This document shows positions 62,785 through 64,000 of a stretch of DNA of 64,000 nt, piece by piece (position 1 is the stretch's first letter; every line of letters starts with the position of its first letter). The notes beneath the pieces are model-generated. The model had not been told where the DNA came from and searched no databases. It was given only the letters and a program-made list of their open reading frames with translations. The DNA comes from Algoriphagus aquimarinus. GTDB taxonomy: Bacteria; Bacteroidota; Bacteroidia; Cytophagales; Cyclobacteriaceae. The stretch covers positions 1 to 64,000 of the forward strand of contig NZ_FOKK01000003.1 of NCBI RefSeq assembly GCF_900112005.1. Direction: 5' to 3'. Made by a program: the position numbers and the translations under genes.

Positions 62785-64000
62785 AAAGTTTATAACCCTA
62801 TTTATCCCGATAGCTATCGGGACATTGCTGTTAACAGGTGCTGTTCAGGCTCAGGATACGGTGAGAATTAACTTTCGTCAAGCGGTGGATTTGGCTTTGG
62901 CATCCAATGTCGCTTACCAAATTCAGGCGAACACTATGGAAGTGCTAAAGCTGCAGAAGCAATCAGCTCTTCTTTCTCATCTGCCAAATGCAAATATCAA
63001 CACCTCGTTTTCTCAGCAGTCCGGACAGCAGTTTCAGCAAATAGAAGGAGAAATAGTCGTGACTAATGTGACCAATGAGGTTGTCAATGCAGGGCTAAAT
63101 ATGAGTATGCCTATTTTCAATGCTGGCAGGAGAATTTTGGATACTCAGTCATCAAAGTTGGCATACGAAGCAGGAGGCAAAGGTTTGGATAGAGCAGCAC
63201 AGCAAGTGATGTTTGATGTGGCCAGGAGATATCTCCAAGTGCTTTTGGATCAGGAGATAGTTAGAATTTCTAAGGAGAACCTGGAGAATCAGCAAGAGTT
63301 ATTACGGCAAATCGAAGGTTTTTTGGAAGCGGGTTTGAGAACCATGTCGGATAAATACAACCAGCAATCTGAAGTCGCTAGATTGGAATCAGTGCTCGTA
63401 GATGCAGAGCTGCAATACCAAAATGATATCTGGGATTTGTCAGAGTATTTGCAACTGGAAGCAGGAGTAGTGCCCGTTTTGGAGGCTGTAGATCCTAGGT
63501 CTGATGAATCAAGATTTGAAGGAATGAGCATGCCGGAGTTGTATGACATAGCACAGGCGAACCGAGCTGATGGCACTCAGCAGCAACTTCTCGAGACATC
63601 TTACAAGAAGGATATGCAAGCGATTAAAGCCATGTATTACCCGAGAATTGGAGCTTTTTACAATTACAATACCTTCTTTACTTCTTTGGATGATAGAAAT
63701 CTACAGGATCAACTGTGGAAGGTTTACCCTCAAAACACACTTGGACTTAGTTTAGCAATTCCAATTTTCAATAATTTTCAAAACAGACTGGATGTAAGTA
63801 GAAGTAGAGTGGCCTATAAAAATCAGATTTTGCAAAAGGAATCGGTCAACAGAAAAATCTACCAAGACGTGAAACTGGCTTATCTAAACTATATGGCCGC
63901 AGTGAAAAAGGAGGGAAACACAGGCATACAGGTAATGGCAGCTAAAGAAGCACAAAATGCAATCAGCGAGCGTTTCCGTCTAGGGATTTCCAATTTCGTT
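62777..64000 (+). CDS. TolC-family outer-membrane efflux protein (partial, runs off window)
   Basis: An open frame of 408 codons from ATG 62777 to the window end, overlapping the ATPase gene by 8 bp. The signal peptide is MYKKFITLFIPIAIGTLLLTGAVQAQ-like in layout. Helical TolC repeats follow: FRQAVDLALASNVAYQIQ, NAGLNMSMPIFNAGRR, then TLGLSLAIPIFNNFQNRLDVS and ERFRLGISNFV, the two halves of the family. The 18-bp palindrome TCCCGATAGCTATCGGGA sits in the signal region and reads I-P-I-A-I-G in frame. It forms the outer-membrane exit channel of the efflux system. A periplasmic adaptor gene would be expected next. Confidence 0.93.
   Translation, partial: MYKKFITLFIPIAIGTLLLTGAVQAQDTVRINFRQAVDLALASNVAYQIQANTMEVLKLQKQSALLSHLPNANINTSFSQQSGQQFQQIEGEIVVTNVTNEVVNAGLNMSMPIFNAGRRILDTQSSKLAYEAGGKGLDRAAQQVMFDVARRYLQVLLDQEIVRISKENLENQQELLRQIEGFLEAGLRTMSDKYNQQSEVARLESVLVDAELQYQNDIWDLSEYLQLEAGVVPVLEAVDPRSDESRFEGMSMPELYDIAQANRADGTQQQLLETSYKKDMQAIKAMYYPRIGAFYNYNTFFTSLDDRNLQDQLWKVYPQNTLGLSLAIPIFNNFQNRLDVSRSRVAYKNQILQKESVNRKIYQDVKLAYLNYMAAVKKEGNTGIQVMAAKEAQNAISERFRLGISNFV
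62805..62822. repeat. 18-bp palindrome inside the TolC signal peptide
   Basis: Exact copy of TCCCGATAGCTATCGGGA, also at 9815, 28692 and 56577. Here it is in coding sequence and in frame. Confidence 0.85.

Overview
The window reads as chromosome of a Bacteroidota bacterium, most likely order Cytophagales (Algoriphagus / Cyclobacteriaceae type). The grounds are the gene families: FloA next to NfeD, FtsX/MacB-type permeases of about 800 residues, DUF1080 proteins paired with exported Gfo/Idh/MocA oxidoreductases, a GH109 enzyme, LVIVD and WG repeat proteins, and Bacteroidetes-type AddAB nucleases. Start codons lack Shine-Dalgarno sequences, occasional TAnnTTTG-like -7 boxes occur, and the intergenic repeats are typical of this phylum. 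I saw no rRNA, tRNA or CRISPR array.

Layout. 1-304 is the tail of an IS3-family element. 365-4783 holds nfeD-floA, a WG-repeat protein and hemA. 4976-8350 holds a run of small genes: helix-hairpin-helix protein, HsdR-N-like nuclease domain, Crp/Fnr regulator, rhodanese and DUF547 lipoprotein. 8402-20237 is a long same-strand, partly overlapping block: FAD reductase, polyferredoxin membrane protein, two GT2 glycosyltransferases, a GT-C-like membrane protein, lipoproteins, a hydrolase-OsmC fusion and a GH113-like glycosidase. It looks like a redox plus glycan/glycolipid assembly locus of unknown product.

20377-25690 is the most unusual part. A DUF4062 (TIR-like) protein lies 26 bp upstream of an nSTAND1 NTPase that carries one membrane helix and a probable periplasmic tail. 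Tail-to-tail with it, stop codons overlapping, is an unrecognised exported protein. A putative small RNA or attenuator (25958-26138) follows. This is a candidate uncharacterised conflict/defence or envelope-sensing module.

26295-29576 holds GH109, DUF1080 and an endonuclease/exonuclease/phosphatase protein. 29880-39258 holds an AsmA-like protein, PRC-barrel protein, PaiB-like protein, PIF1-like helicase, serine hydrolase, DJ-1/PfpI protein, monoacylglycerol-lipase-like hydrolase and VOC protein. 39517-45586 is an AddAB-type helicase-nuclease operon. 45659-47546 is an outer-membrane barrel plus LVIVD lipoprotein. 47770-48556 is a tandem array of about 3.7 copies of a 214-bp unit. 48577-50967 holds GrpB and a sulfatase.

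51484-64000 is an efflux region: three FtsX/MacB-type permeases, one ABC ATPase and a TolC-family protein running off the end, interrupted by a DUF1080 plus Gfo/Idh pair. Two of the permease genes share the same upstream layout: a CGRAC-N6-GTYCG palindrome 60-62 bp upstream of a sigma-54-like TGGCA-N6-TGGA element. Short palindromic repeats are common between genes. The 18-bp TCCCGATAGCTATCGGGA occurs four times, once inside the signal peptide of the TolC gene.
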